Source: Sulfitobacter dubius
GTDB lineage: Bacteria; Pseudomonadota; Alphaproteobacteria; Rhodobacterales; Rhodobacteraceae
Assembly: GCF_900113435.1 (NCBI RefSeq)
Contig: NZ_FOPG01000004.1
Location: 1-64,000, forward strand
Direction: 5' to 3'
DNA: 64,000 bases
In this document: positions 1 to 9,161 of the stretch, piece by piece
Numbering within the stretch: the stretch's first letter is position 1
How the letters are laid out: every line of letters starts with the position of its first letter
Program-made: the position numbers and the translations under genes
The notes under the pieces: model-generated
What the model saw: the letters and a program-made list of their open reading frames with translations, nothing else
Databases searched by the model: none
Told to the model about the DNA's origin: nothing

Positions 1-315
1 GCCGCCACGCCGATGGCTGAGCGCGCGCTTGATCTGCTAGAACGCTACGCCCCCGGCACCCGCGCCCGTATCCTCGACCGCCATGTGGTGACACCCGCGA
101 TGCTGGAAGCCGACAACCCCAACCTCATTGGCGGCGATCAGGTCTGCGGCAGCCACCACCTGCACCAGCATTTCCTGAACCGCCCCGCCCGCGGCTTTGC
201 CGATGGCAGCACGCCGATCAGAGGGCTTTACCACACCGGTGCCGCTGTTTGGCCCGGAGGTGGCACAGGGGCAGGGCCCGGCACCTTGCTCGCCCAAAAA
301 CTCGCCGGAAAATAA
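1..315 (+). CDS. C-terminal part of a phytoene-dehydrogenase-like FAD oxidoreductase (5' end outside window)
   Basis: The reading frame is open from the first base and ends at the TAA at 313-315, so only about 104 C-terminal residues are visible. The last 30 residues, with a GLYHTGAA stretch followed by a PGGGTGAGPG glycine-rich turn, are typical of the FAD-closing end of the NAD(P)/FAD-dependent oxidoreductases related to phytoene desaturase and retinol saturase. The family binds FAD and oxidises or reduces C-C bonds in isoprenoid or other hydrophobic substrates; the substrate here cannot be told. It lies 42 bp before the binding-protein gene of transporter system A on the same strand and may be part of the same transcript. 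The N-terminal dinucleotide-binding domain is not in the window. Confidence 0.75.
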   Translation, partial: AATPMAERALDLLERYAPGTRARILDRHVVTPAMLEADNPNLIGGDQVCGSHHLHQHFLNRPARGFADGSTPIRGLYHTGAAVWPGGGTGAGPGTLLAQKLAGK

Positions 316-357
316 CAATAAAAACCAAAATAACCATTTCTCAGGGAGAGAAAGATA

Positions 358-1884
358 ATGAAACTATCCAGACGTAGCCTACTCAAGACCAGCGCCGCGG
401 CGGCAACCTTTGCCACTGTCGGCCTGCCCAGCTTTGCCCAAGAAATCGATGAATTGGTCATCGCCTATAACGTCAACCTGCCCAGTTGGGATCCGACAGT
501 GGGTCCTTCGGCGGTGAACCCAACAATCCAAGGGTTCTATCAGTCGATCTTTGATCTCTATATCCCGCAGAACCCTGACCTGTCCTTCGGCCAAGGCTTG
601 ATCACCGACTACGGTTGGAATGACGATCAGACCAAAATTTGGATGGAGGTCCGCGACGGGGTGACATGGCACAACGGCGATCCTTTCACCGCCGAAGATA
701 TTGCATGGTCGCTTGAACGTGCCGCGAATGCCGAGACAGGCAACCCGATCCAATTTATCTGGGGCAAGGTCGAAAACATCACCGCCGAGGGCAACCGTGT
801 CACGGCGGATGTTAAGGAATATGAGCCGACGTTCTTTAAGTGGATGTCATTTCTTACCGGCTATGTGCTGCCCAAGAAGTACTACGAGGAAGTCGGCGCA
901 GACGGGTTTGAGGCCGCGCCCATTGGCACCGGCCCCTATATGGTCGAGAAGTTTGAACGCAACGCTTTCGTGCGGTTGAAAGCGAACGAGAATTACTGGG
1001 GCGGCGCACCCGCATTCAAAAGTGTGACGATCAAATTCGTGACCGACGCGGCCTCTCGCGTGGCGGAGATTGAATCGGGCAACAGCCATGTCACGCTCGA
1101 AGTGCCATACGAAGAGTTCGACCGCCTGAAAGCCAAAGACGGTATCGAAGGCGTGGCCGAGCCGATTTCCGACATCGGGATGATCTTTCTTAACGACATC
1201 GATGTGATGACAGACCCGAACGTGCGTAAAGCCGCAGCGCTGGCGATCGACAAGGGTCTTATCATCGAACGGCTGCTGTCGGGCTACGGCGTGGCAATCG
1301 ACACGATGCAGACCCCAGACTATGCCGCCTATGATGAGACCATCACCGTCGGTCATGACATGGAAAAGGCGAAAGAACTATTGGCAGAGTCGGGCTATAG
1401 CGTCGATAATCCAGTGAAGTTCAAAATCCAGACCACTAAGGGCTTCAAGCCTAAGGATTACGAGATGGTGCAGGCCATCGTCGGGCTTTGGCGCAAGGTC
1501 GGGATCGAGGCCGAGATCGAGGTCTATGAGATCGCCAAACACTACGAGTTGCGCGCGGCGGATACGCTGGCACCGGCGGCCTTCTACAACTGGGGCAATT
1601 CGGTGGGCGATCCGACGACCTCGACCGGCTTTGCCATGTTCGGCCCCTCGCCGCATTCGGTCTGGGACGGGGAAGAAACCTTCAACATGATCCTGCCGCT
1701 TTGGGGCGAGAAGGACGAGGCCAAGCGCATCGAAGGTTGGAAAGCCGTTGACCGTCATATCGCCGAGAACGCTGAGGTGATCCCGCTGCTGCAATATGTC
1801 CAGCCGATCCTGCATGTCTCGGGCGTCAATGTGGTGCCGCACCGTTCAGGCGCGCTGCTGCCGCATCTGATGACGCGCGCCTAA
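358..1884 (+). CDS. ABC transporter substrate-binding protein, family 5 (system A), Tat-exported
   Basis: This 508-residue periplasmic solute-binding protein belongs to the peptide/nickel (SBP_bac_5) family and would deliver its ligand to the two permeases encoded just downstream. The N-terminus has a twin-arginine signal (SRRSLLK, arginines 5 and 6) followed by an Ala-rich hydrophobic stretch and a likely cleavage after SFA near residue 27, so folded export by the Tat route is expected. The body shows the usual family pattern, including WHNGDPFTAEDIAWSLERA near residues 103-121. A GGGAGAG ribosome site precedes the ATG. Ligand identity cannot be read from sequence; members bind di- or oligopeptides, opines, nickel complexes or glycosides. 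Confidence 0.9.
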   Translation: MKLSRRSLLKTSAAAATFATVGLPSFAQEIDELVIAYNVNLPSWDPTVGPSAVNPTIQGFYQSIFDLYIPQNPDLSFGQGLITDYGWNDDQTKIWMEVRDGVTWHNGDPFTAEDIAWSLERAANAETGNPIQFIWGKVENITAEGNRVTADVKEYEPTFFKWMSFLTGYVLPKKYYEEVGADGFEAAPIGTGPYMVEKFERNAFVRLKANENYWGGAPAFKSVTIKFVTDAASRVAEIESGNSHVTLEVPYEEFDRLKAKDGIEGVAEPISDIGMIFLNDIDVMTDPNVRKAAALAIDKGLIIERLLSGYGVAIDTMQTPDYAAYDETITVGHDMEKAKELLAESGYSVDNPVKFKIQTTKGFKPKDYEMVQAIVGLWRKVGIEAEIEVYEIAKHYELRAADTLAPAAFYNWGNSVGDPTTSTGFAMFGPSPHSVWDGEETFNMILPLWGEKDEAKRIEGWKAVDRHIAENAEVIPLLQYVQPILHVSGVNVVPHRSGALLPHLMTRA

Positions 1885-1897
1885 CGCAAGCCGGATT

Positions 1898-1925
1898 TGA
1901 CGGGGCGGCGTTTGTCGCCCCGTCA
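1898..1925 (+). promoter_or_regulatory. Intra-operon hairpin after the system A binding-protein gene
   Basis: A perfect 10-bp inverted repeat (TGACGGGGCG / CGCCCCGTCA) with an 8-nt loop sits in the 61-bp gap between the binding-protein stop and the first permease. There is no T-tract after it, so it is more likely an mRNA 3'-end-stabilising or attenuating hairpin than a full terminator. Such hairpins commonly give more binding-protein mRNA than permease mRNA. Confidence 0.65.
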
Positions 1926-1945
1926 CCCCAACCTTCAGAGGTAAA

Positions 1946-2956
1946 ATGACCCTATTGCGTAATATATTGATGCGGCTTCTTAGCACCGCCATCACGCTCT
2001 TTGGTGTGGCCGTGATCATCTTTGTGGTGATCCGTGTCGTGCCGGGCAACCCCATCGCCATGATGCTCCCCCCCGGCGCGACAGAGGCCGATATCGCCCG
2101 GCTTCAGGCGCAATATGGGTTTGATAAGTCGATCTTTGAACAGTTCATGATCTGGCTGCGTGGGGTGGTTCAGGGTGACTTCGGCACATCGATCTCGCTG
2201 CGCCAGCCGGTCAGTTCGTTAGTATTAAACCGTCTGCCCGCAACGCTGGAGCTAAGCATCGTCGCCTTGCTGATTGCGGTGGTGATCGGCGGCACCATGG
2301 CGCTGACAGGCACGCGCTGGCGCAATACCCGCAAGGAGGGTGCCATTGATGTCTCAACTGGCATGGCCCTGTCGATCCCGGATTTCCTTTGGGGGTTGGT
2401 GTTGATCCTGCTCTTTGGCGTGCTTTGGCCGGTGTTTCATATCTCGGGACGCATTTCCCCCGCGCTCGACATTGATTTCACCACCAACTTTTACCTTTTC
2501 GAAGCCCTGCTGCGGCTGCGTTTTGACGTGTTGGGCGATCTGATCGGCCATATGTTCATGCCCGCGCTGGCGCTAGCAATCCCGCTGTCGGCGATCATTG
2601 CGCAGCTGCTCAAGCAAAGCCTGAAAGAAACCATGCATCTTGATTACGTTACCCTGTCGCGCACCCATGGCTATGGCGAACACCATGTCATTACCCGGGA
2701 CGCGTTGCCCAATGCGATCTTGCCAACGCTCACGCTGGTGGGCGTGCAGTTCACCTTTCTGATCGGCGGCACTGTCATCATCGAGCGGCTGTTCAGCTAC
2801 GAAGGTTTGGGCAATATGGCCATCGACGCTGTGATCAACCGCGACCTGCCGTTGATCCAAGGGATCGTGATCTTGTTCGCGCTGATTTTCACCCTCGTGA
2901 ACCTAGCTGTCGATATGCTCTATGTGGTGTTGAACCCAAGGTTGCGCCATGCGTGA
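1946..2956 (+). CDS. ABC transporter permease, DppB/OppB type (system A)
   Basis: This 336-residue inner-membrane protein begins with a hydrophobic helix and the short periplasmic segment typical of DppB (VVPGNPIAMMLPPGA). Several further membrane spans follow, and a cytoplasmic EAA-type loop, the ATPase contact site, lies near residues 232-258 (DYVTLSRTHGYG, then DALPNA). It would form half of the membrane pore with the following gene product. A good Shine-Dalgarno (AGAGGTAAA) precedes the ATG, and its stop overlaps the start of the next permease by 8 bp, indicating translational coupling. Confidence 0.92.
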   Translation: MTLLRNILMRLLSTAITLFGVAVIIFVVIRVVPGNPIAMMLPPGATEADIARLQAQYGFDKSIFEQFMIWLRGVVQGDFGTSISLRQPVSSLVLNRLPATLELSIVALLIAVVIGGTMALTGTRWRNTRKEGAIDVSTGMALSIPDFLWGLVLILLFGVLWPVFHISGRISPALDIDFTTNFYLFEALLRLRFDVLGDLIGHMFMPALALAIPLSAIIAQLLKQSLKETMHLDYVTLSRTHGYGEHHVITRDALPNAILPTLTLVGVQFTFLIGGTVIIERLFSYEGLGNMAIDAVINRDLPLIQGIVILFALIFTLVNLAVDMLYVVLNPRLRHA

Positions 2957-3800
2957 TGCGAGAGGTGATGTAAAACGCCCCATCGGGCTGCGGCTTTGGC
3001 TGTCGGGCGGGTGGCTGATCCTGCTGGTGCTGGCCGCTTTGCTCGCACCGTGGATCGCCCCGCAGGATCCGCTGGCGCAGGATCTCTTCACGTCACGCCT
3101 GCCGCCATTTTGGGAGGCAGGGGCCGAGCCGGGCTATTGGCTGGGGTCGGATTCGCTGGGCCGCGATGTGCTGAGCCGTATCATCCACGGCGCGCGTCTG
3201 GCGCTGATTGTGGCGCTGGTGGCGGGCACGCTAACCTGCGTGATCGGCACGGCGTTGGGGTTGATCGCGGGCTACTATCGCGGCTGGCCGGATCGGATCA
3301 TCAGCCGCTTTGTCGACATCTGGATGGCCTTCCCGCCGGTGCTGTTTGCCATTCTGCTGATCGCGGTTCTGGGCACCGGCCTTACTTCTATCATCATCGC
3401 CATCGTGGTGATCGACTGGACCCGTTTTGCCCGCGTGATCCGGGCCGAAGCGATGACCCAAGGCGCGATGGATTATGTCGCCTCTGCCCAAGTGGCGGGG
3501 CGCAAACGGATGGGAACGATGCTAACCGAGATCTTGCCGAATGTGCTGCCCACGATCATTGCGCTGCTGACGCTAGAGATGGGGATTGCCGTGATCGTCG
3601 AAGCGATCCTGAGCTTCGTGAACCTGTCGATCTCGACCGATAGCCCCACGTGGGGGGGCATGATCTCTGAAGGGCGCACCTCGGTCCATCAGGCGTGGTG
3701 GGTGCTGGTCTTTCCGCTGATCACATTGTTTCTGACGGTGCTCAGCTTCTCTCAACTAGGCGAAGGGTTGAAAGACCGCTTTGATCCGGTGCTGCGATGA
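2949..3800 (+). CDS. ABC transporter permease, DppC/OppC type (system A)
   Basis: This 283-residue second pore subunit of system A carries the DppC signature LGSDSLGRDVLSR near residue 65 and the conserved EAA-type loop (DYVASAQVAGRKRM...LPNVLP) near residues 176-202. It is flanked by hydrophobic spans, with the first around residues 14-35. It overlaps the upstream permease by 8 bp and the downstream ATPase gene by 4 bp (ATGA), so the whole importer is translated as a coupled unit. Confidence 0.92.
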   Translation: MRDARGDVKRPIGLRLWLSGGWLILLVLAALLAPWIAPQDPLAQDLFTSRLPPFWEAGAEPGYWLGSDSLGRDVLSRIIHGARLALIVALVAGTLTCVIGTALGLIAGYYRGWPDRIISRFVDIWMAFPPVLFAILLIAVLGTGLTSIIIAIVVIDWTRFARVIRAEAMTQGAMDYVASAQVAGRKRMGTMLTEILPNVLPTIIALLTLEMGIAVIVEAILSFVNLSISTDSPTWGGMISEGRTSVHQAWWVLVFPLITLFLTVLSFSQLGEGLKDRFDPVLR

Positions 3801-4666
3801 ATGCCTTTCTGGAAATCCGCAACCTCTGCGTTACGCTGAAAGGCGGCGCGCCGATCCTGCGCAATGTCTCGCTCAGCGTGTCGGCGGGGCAGGTGCATGG
3901 GCTGGTAGGCGAAAGCGGCGCGGGCAAGTCGATGATCGGCAAGGCGGTGCTGGGCACTCTGCCGCGTGCGCTTGCGGTGACGCGGGGCGAGATCTGGCTT
4001 GATGGGGTCGATCTGCAAACCCTGCGCCCGGCTGAACGTCGCCGCCGTATCGGCGCATCGGCGGCGCTGATCCCACAAGACCCGCTGACCGCACTCAACC
4101 CCGCCCGGCGCATCGGGCCGCAGATCACCCGGCGGCTGGTGGATATCCTCGGCTGGTCCCGCGCCGATGCTGAAGCCCGTGCACTGGAGCTGTTGGCTGA
4201 GGTCCAGATCCCCGACCCGGCGCGCGTGATGCGCAGCTACCCGCATGAGCTGTCGGGCGGTATGCGCCAGCGCATCCTGATTGCTGCCGCCTTTGCTGCC
4301 GAGCCGAAACTTATCATCGCAGATGAACCGACGACGGCGCTCGATGTGACGGTGCAAAAGCAGATCCTGCGACTGATAGCCGACATGCAGACGCGCCATG
4401 GGACGGCGCTTTTGTTCGTGACCCACGACCTTGGCGTCGTGTCCAAGGTCTGCGACACGCTCAGCGTGCTTTATGCGGGCAAGGTCGTGGAAGAGGCGCA
4501 GATGCGGCGGTTTTTCATGCATCCTATACATCCCTATTCGGCGGCACTCTTGGCGGCGACACCAAGTTACAAAGACCCCGAAGGGTCGCTGACCCCGGTG
4601 CCGCAATCGGTGATCGATCAGGTCGAGCGCGAAGTGACGGACCATGACCGGAGGGCGGGCCTTTGA
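3797..4666 (+). CDS. ABC transporter ATP-binding protein, DppD type (system A)
   Basis: This 289-residue cytoplasmic ATPase has Walker A GESGAGKS at residues 38-45, the signature LSGGMRQR at 152-159 and Walker B LIIADEP at 172-178. It powers system A with the next gene product. Most DppD/OppD proteins are about 320-330 residues and end in a cysteine-bearing oligopeptide/dipeptide transporter domain. This one keeps the HPYSAALLAA segment but stops before any cysteine cluster, so it is a short form. The start is coupled to the permease stop (ATGA). Confidence 0.92.
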   Translation: MNAFLEIRNLCVTLKGGAPILRNVSLSVSAGQVHGLVGESGAGKSMIGKAVLGTLPRALAVTRGEIWLDGVDLQTLRPAERRRRIGASAALIPQDPLTALNPARRIGPQITRRLVDILGWSRADAEARALELLAEVQIPDPARVMRSYPHELSGGMRQRILIAAAFAAEPKLIIADEPTTALDVTVQKQILRLIADMQTRHGTALLFVTHDLGVVSKVCDTLSVLYAGKVVEEAQMRRFFMHPIHPYSAALLAATPSYKDPEGSLTPVPQSVIDQVEREVTDHDRRAGL

Positions 4667-5457
4667 TGTACCAAGTAAGAGACCTGCGACTGTCTTTCCC
4701 AGACATGACCCGCAAACCGCTGTTCGGCGCGGCCCCACGGATCGAAATCCTGCGCGGGCTCAGCTTCGATGTGTCGAAAGGTGCTGTGCTCGGCATCGTC
4801 GGTGGTTCGGGTTCGGGCAAATCCACATTGGGCCGCACCATGCTGCGGCTGTTGGAGCCGACGGGCGGCAGCATCACCTTCAATGGGCGCGACATTACCC
4901 ATTTGGAGGAGGACGCCTTGCGCCCGATGCGTGCGCAGATGCAGATGATCTTTCAAGACCCGATGTCCTCGCTCAACCCGCGTCGGCAGGTGGGGGGCAT
5001 CATCGCCGGTCCGCTGCGGGTGCAGGGGCATGACGGCATTCCCGCCAAAGTGACCGAGGCGCTGGACATGGTGGGGCTGCCGCGCAGTTTCGCCAATCGC
5101 TATCCCCATGAACTCTCAGGCGGGCAGCGCCAGCGGGTCGGCATTGCGCGCGCCATTGCGCTTAGGCCCGAATTTATCCTCGCGGATGAGATCGTCTCAG
5201 GGCTTGATGTGTCCTCTCAAGCGCAGGTGCTGAACCTCTTGCAGGAACTGGTGCGCGAATTGGGGCTGACCTTGGCCTTTATCAGCCATGATATGTCGGT
5301 GATCCGGCGGCTTTGTGATCAGATCATCGTGCTCTATCAGGGGGAGATTGTGGAGCAGGCGCAAACCGCAGACCTCTTTGCCGCGCCACAGGCGGAATAC
5401 ACCCGCACGCTGCTAGATGCGATTCCGTTGCCTGACCCGGATCAAGTCTGGGCCTGA
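4666..5457 (+). CDS. ABC transporter ATP-binding protein, DppF type (system A)
   Basis: This second ATPase of system A is 263 residues. Walker A is GGSGSGKST near residues 46-54, the signature is LSGGQRQR and Walker B is ILADE followed by IVSGLD instead of the usual PTSALD, an uncommon but probably functional variant. The ATG at 4666 is preferred over the TTG three bases earlier because it overlaps the upstream TGA by one base and has GGAGG 11 bases upstream. It also lacks the C-terminal cysteine domain common in DppF proteins. It is the last gene of the operon. Confidence 0.9.
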   Translation: MYQVRDLRLSFPDMTRKPLFGAAPRIEILRGLSFDVSKGAVLGIVGGSGSGKSTLGRTMLRLLEPTGGSITFNGRDITHLEEDALRPMRAQMQMIFQDPMSSLNPRRQVGGIIAGPLRVQGHDGIPAKVTEALDMVGLPRSFANRYPHELSGGQRQRVGIARAIALRPEFILADEIVSGLDVSSQAQVLNLLQELVRELGLTLAFISHDMSVIRRLCDQIIVLYQGEIVEQAQTADLFAAPQAEYTRTLLDAIPLPDPDQVWA

Positions 5458-5616
5458 CATGTAGAAATCATTGACGAAAAGGCTGGGGCCGAGTTTCTTG
5501 CTCGGCGCTATGCCGCCGTCTTTGGCTTACGCGAGGCAACGTCTTGCATGTACTCTCTGTTTTCGATTGATTACTTTTCAATCAGAACACGAACTTCCAA
5601 ACAACGGAGAGTCACC

Positions 5617-7233
5617 ATGAAATTTCGCACCACACTTGCATCCTCTGCACTGGCGCTCGGCCTTGCCTTTCAGGCGCAGGCCGCCGATGTGCCTGAGGGC
5701 GTGAACCTTGCCGAAGATCAAAACTACACCTTCTGGCTGCTCGACGCGATCAAGTCGATGGACCCGCAAATCAACACCGACGTCGAAGGTTCTGACGTGC
5801 TGCGCAACCTCTTTGAGGGGCTCTACAACGAAGACGGCAACGGGGAGCTGGTCCCCGGGGTCGCGCTCGACCATGAGGTCTCGGAAGACGGCAAGACCTA
5901 TACGTTCAACCTGCGCAAGGATGCCAAGTGGTCGAACGATGAGCCGGTCACCGCCAACGACTTCGTCTATTCTTGGCGTCGTCTGGCTGACCCGGCGACC
6001 GCGTCGGAATACGCCTGGTACATGGAGCTGATGCAGGTCGAAAACGCGCCTGAGATCATCGCAGGCGACACATCCCCCGAAGAGCTGGGGATCCGCGCGG
6101 TCGACGATCACACTCTTGAGGTCAAGATCACCACGCCGCTGCCCTATTTCCCGCAAATGTTGGTGCATGGCTCAACCTTCCCCGTGCTGCAAAGTGCTGT
6201 CGAAGAGCATGGCGATGACTGGACCGATGCGGGCACGCTCGTCGGCAACGGCGCTTATAAACTGGTCGAGCATCAGTTGGGCGAACGTGTCGTGATGGAG
6301 AAGAACGACACCTATTGGGATGCCGACAACGTCGTGATGGAAACGATCACCGCGCTCACGATCAATGACGTGAACCAAGCGCTGACCCGCTATCTTGCCG
6401 GTGAGCTGGACCGCGTGGATATCCCCGCCGGGCAGTACCCGCGTCTGAAGAAAGAATACCCCGAACAGGCGGTCTCAACCCCTTATAACTGCTCCTACAT
6501 CTACATGCTGAACGTGGGTGAGAAGGGACCGGAGGCGTTGAAAAACGTCAATGTGCGCAAAGCCTTGGCTTATGCCATCGACCGCGACATCATCGTGGAA
6601 CGTATCCTGCAAGGCGGGCAGAAGCCGTCCTACAACTGGACCCACTGGGCGATTGCTGATTTTGAGCGTCCCGAGTTGGATTGGGCCGACAACATGGATC
6701 AGGCGCAGCGTGTGGAAAAGGCTAAGGAATTGCTGGCCGAAGCAGGCTATGGCCCCGACAACCCACTTGATCTGACGCTGCAATATAACACGTCGGAAGA
6801 TCACAAAAAGATCGCCATCGCGGCCTCGCAGATGCTCAAGCAGATCGGCGTGAACCTCACGCTGGATAACTACGAGTGGAAGGTCCACACCGACCGGATG
6901 CAGAACCAAGACTACGATATGGCGCGCTATGCGTGGTGCGGGGACTACAACGAGGCCTCGACTTACCTTGATCTGCTGACCTCCTACTCGGGTCACAACA
7001 ACGGCGAGTTCTATAATGATGCCTATGACAAGCTCATGAAGGACAGCAAAACCGCCGAGGATCCGCAGCCGCTTTATCAAGAGGCCGAGAAGATCTTGGC
7101 CGAGGAAATGCCGATCATCCCGATCTACCACTACGCCAACGTCGACATGATCGCGGAAGACATCGAAGGTCTGCCAGAGAACAACGTAAACAACACGTGG
7201 TACGGCAAAGACCTCTATCGTACCGCGGAGTAA
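5617..7233 (+). CDS. oppA: Oligopeptide ABC transporter substrate-binding protein, OppA/MppA type (system B)
   Basis: This 538-residue periplasmic binding protein resembles enterobacterial OppA/MppA. A Sec signal peptide (MKFRTTLASS, hydrophobic core, QAQA cleavage near residue 22) is followed by OppA-typical blocks such as SMDPQINTDVEGSDVLRNLF and WSNDEPVTANDFVYSWRRL. The ATG at 5617 is chosen over an in-frame start 69 bases upstream because it has a GGAGA ribosome site and directly begins the signal peptide. It is the first gene of an oppABCDF-ordered operon. It should bind oligopeptides or murein peptides; exact specificity is unknown. Confidence 0.92.
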   Translation: MKFRTTLASSALALGLAFQAQAADVPEGVNLAEDQNYTFWLLDAIKSMDPQINTDVEGSDVLRNLFEGLYNEDGNGELVPGVALDHEVSEDGKTYTFNLRKDAKWSNDEPVTANDFVYSWRRLADPATASEYAWYMELMQVENAPEIIAGDTSPEELGIRAVDDHTLEVKITTPLPYFPQMLVHGSTFPVLQSAVEEHGDDWTDAGTLVGNGAYKLVEHQLGERVVMEKNDTYWDADNVVMETITALTINDVNQALTRYLAGELDRVDIPAGQYPRLKKEYPEQAVSTPYNCSYIYMLNVGEKGPEALKNVNVRKALAYAIDRDIIVERILQGGQKPSYNWTHWAIADFERPELDWADNMDQAQRVEKAKELLAEAGYGPDNPLDLTLQYNTSEDHKKIAIAASQMLKQIGVNLTLDNYEWKVHTDRMQNQDYDMARYAWCGDYNEASTYLDLLTSYSGHNNGEFYNDAYDKLMKDSKTAEDPQPLYQEAEKILAEEMPIIPIYHYANVDMIAEDIEGLPENNVNNTWYGKDLYRTAE

Positions 7234-7244
7234 CCTCTCGACAT

Positions 7245-7280
7245 TCGGGCAGCCCGGCGGTTAAGGCACGGGCTGCCCGA
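7245..7280 (+). promoter_or_regulatory. Strong hairpin between oppA and oppB (attenuator or mRNA stabiliser)
   Basis: A perfect 12-bp inverted repeat (TCGGGCAGCCCG / CGGGCTGCCCGA) with a 12-nt loop is followed by a T-rich TTCTATTCT. It lies 11 bases after the oppA stop. It could terminate part of transcription and protect the oppA transcript, giving more binding protein than permease. Confidence 0.75.
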
Positions 7281-7327
7281 TTCTATTCTACACCCCCACA
7301 ACCCCCCGTATCCGGAGCGCACGCCTC

Positions 7328-8245
7328 TTGCTCAGTTACATTCTCAAGCGCCTTGCGATTGCGATCCCGACACTTTTGGTGTTGATCGTGATTTCCTTCC
7401 TGCTGATGCATTCCGCCCCCGGCGGGCCGTTCACATCCGAGCGGGAACTGCCGCCGCAGGTGCTGGCGAACCTCAATGCGAAATACGGGTTGGATGATCC
7501 GTTGTGGAAGCAGATCGGCAGTTATGTCTGGGGCATCGTCTCTGACTTCGATTTCGGGCCAAGCTTTGTCTACAAAGACCGTTCCGTGAATGAGATCATT
7601 GCCCAAGGTTTCCCGATCACACTGACCTATGGGCTGTTGTCCTTTGCCGTGGCGGTGATTGTTGGCGTTGGCCTTGGCGTGGCCGCCGCCGTGCGGCACA
7701 ACTCGCTGCTCGATTATGTCGCGGTTGGGGTTTCCATCGGGGCGCAGGTGCTGCCGAACTTCGTCATGGCACCGATCCTCGTGCTGGTCTTCACGCTCTG
7801 GCTCGGCTGGTTGCCCGGTGGTGGCTGGCAGGGGCCGGAATATTGGATCATGCCGGTGATCGCGCTGTCGACGTCTTTCATGGCCTCCATCGCGCGGATC
7901 ACGCGCTCGTCGATGTTGGAGGTGCTGACCTCGAACCACATCCGCACCGCCCGCGCCAAGGGCCTGCCCGAGCGCCGGGTGATCCTGCGCCATGCGCTGA
8001 AACCCGCGATGCTGCCAGTGATTTCCTATCTGGGGCCCGCTTTCGTGGCGATGATCACGGGCTCCGTCGTGGTCGACATCTATTTTTCGACAGGTGGCAT
8101 CGGCAAAGCCTTTGTCGATTCTGCGCTGAACCGCGACTACGCGGTGATGATGGGGGTGACGATCCTCGTCGGCGCGCTGACCATCTTCTTTAACCTCGTG
8201 GTCGATATCCTCTACGGATGGATCGACCCCAAGATCCGGTACTGA
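7328..8245 (+). CDS. oppB: Oligopeptide ABC transporter permease OppB (system B)
   Basis: This 305-residue inner-membrane permease starts LSYILKRLAIAIPTLLVL, the standard OppB N-terminus, and has the EAA-type loop near residues 204-228 (HIRTARAKGLPERRVI). The start codon is TTG at 7328, with GGAG about 11 bases upstream; no better ATG exists before the conserved N-terminus. Its length equals that of E. coli OppB (about 306). It forms the pore with OppC encoded immediately downstream. Confidence 0.92.
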   Translation: MLSYILKRLAIAIPTLLVLIVISFLLMHSAPGGPFTSERELPPQVLANLNAKYGLDDPLWKQIGSYVWGIVSDFDFGPSFVYKDRSVNEIIAQGFPITLTYGLLSFAVAVIVGVGLGVAAAVRHNSLLDYVAVGVSIGAQVLPNFVMAPILVLVFTLWLGWLPGGGWQGPEYWIMPVIALSTSFMASIARITRSSMLEVLTSNHIRTARAKGLPERRVILRHALKPAMLPVISYLGPAFVAMITGSVVVDIYFSTGGIGKAFVDSALNRDYAVMMGVTILVGALTIFFNLVVDILYGWIDPKIRY

Positions 8246-8246
8246 C

Positions 8247-9161
8247 ATGGTGATGACATCCGAACAACGGGTCGAAGCCAGCGAGCTTGCGGGCAAGGGG
8301 CGTTCCCCTTGGGCCGACGCGCGGCGGCGGTTCTTCCGCAACAAGGCGGCGCTGATGGGTCTGGTGATCCTCGGCTTCGTCGTGGCCTTCGCACTTTTTG
8401 GCAACAGCCTCGCGCAATGGTCGAACGAGGAACTCGACTACAACGTCATGGGCCAGATCGTCGAACTGGGCGGACCGTCCTTCGAGAGTGGCCATTACTT
8501 CGGCACCGACGATTTGGGCCGCGACCTCTTTGCGCGCACCGTGCAGGGCACCCAGATCAGCCTCGCCGTGGGCCTCGTCGGCGCGTTGATCGCCTGCGTC
8601 GTCGGCACGCTCTACGGCGCGGTGGCGGGCTATTTCGGCGGGCGCACCGACAGCATCATGATGCGGCTTGTCGATATCTTCATGGCCGTACCCTATATGT
8701 TCGTGCTGATCCTGCTCTTGGTGATGTATGGCCGCTCGATCACCATCCTCTTCGCCGGTGTCGGGCTGATTTCATGGATGGAGATGGCCCGCATCGTGCG
8801 GGGCCAGACCCTGACCATCAAGGGCCGCGAGTTTGTCGAAGCTGCCCGCGCCACCGGCGTTTCGGCCCCGGTCATCATCCTGCGCCATATCGTGCCCAAC
8901 CTCTTGGGCGTGATCGCGGTTTACGCCACGCTGCTGGTCCCGCTGATGATCCTGACGGAAAGCTTCATCTCTTTTCTCGGGCTTGGCATTCAGGAACCGT
9001 TGACCTCGCTGGGGGCGCTGATCTCCGAAGGGGCGGGCACCATCGCCTATGGCACCACTTGGCAGTTGGGTTTTCCGCTGCTGTTCTTTTGTCTCACGCT
9101 CTTTGGCCTGTTCTTCATCGGCGACGGATTGCGTGACGCCCTCGACCCCAAGGATCGCTGA
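8247..9161 (+). CDS. oppC: Oligopeptide ABC transporter permease OppC (system B)
   Basis: This 304-residue inner-membrane permease has an N-terminal cytoplasmic stretch of about 30 residues, then a membrane span. It carries the OppC signature FGTDDLGRDLFARTVQGTQ near residues 84-102 and the EAA-type loop around 190-215 (REFVEAARATGVSAPVI). It starts one base after the oppB stop and ends on the first base of the oppD ATG, so expression is coupled. An alternative ATG two codons downstream would change little. Confidence 0.92.
   Translation: MVMTSEQRVEASELAGKGRSPWADARRRFFRNKAALMGLVILGFVVAFALFGNSLAQWSNEELDYNVMGQIVELGGPSFESGHYFGTDDLGRDLFARTVQGTQISLAVGLVGALIACVVGTLYGAVAGYFGGRTDSIMMRLVDIFMAVPYMFVLILLLVMYGRSITILFAGVGLISWMEMARIVRGQTLTIKGREFVEAARATGVSAPVIILRHIVPNLLGVIAVYATLLVPLMILTESFISFLGLGIQEPLTSLGALISEGAGTIAYGTTWQLGFPLLFFCLTLFGLFFIGDGLRDALDPKDR

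Noticed and set aside
5458-5616. GCCGAG/CTCGGC hairpin near 5490 as terminator of system A
   Set aside because: Only a 6-bp stem with no T-tract; too weak to call.
7283-8404. 373-residue open frame on the minus strand across oppB
   Set aside because: It is antisense to a well-conserved permease gene, is rich in His/Arg/Asp in the way shadow frames of GC-rich genes are, and has no ribosome site or family motif.
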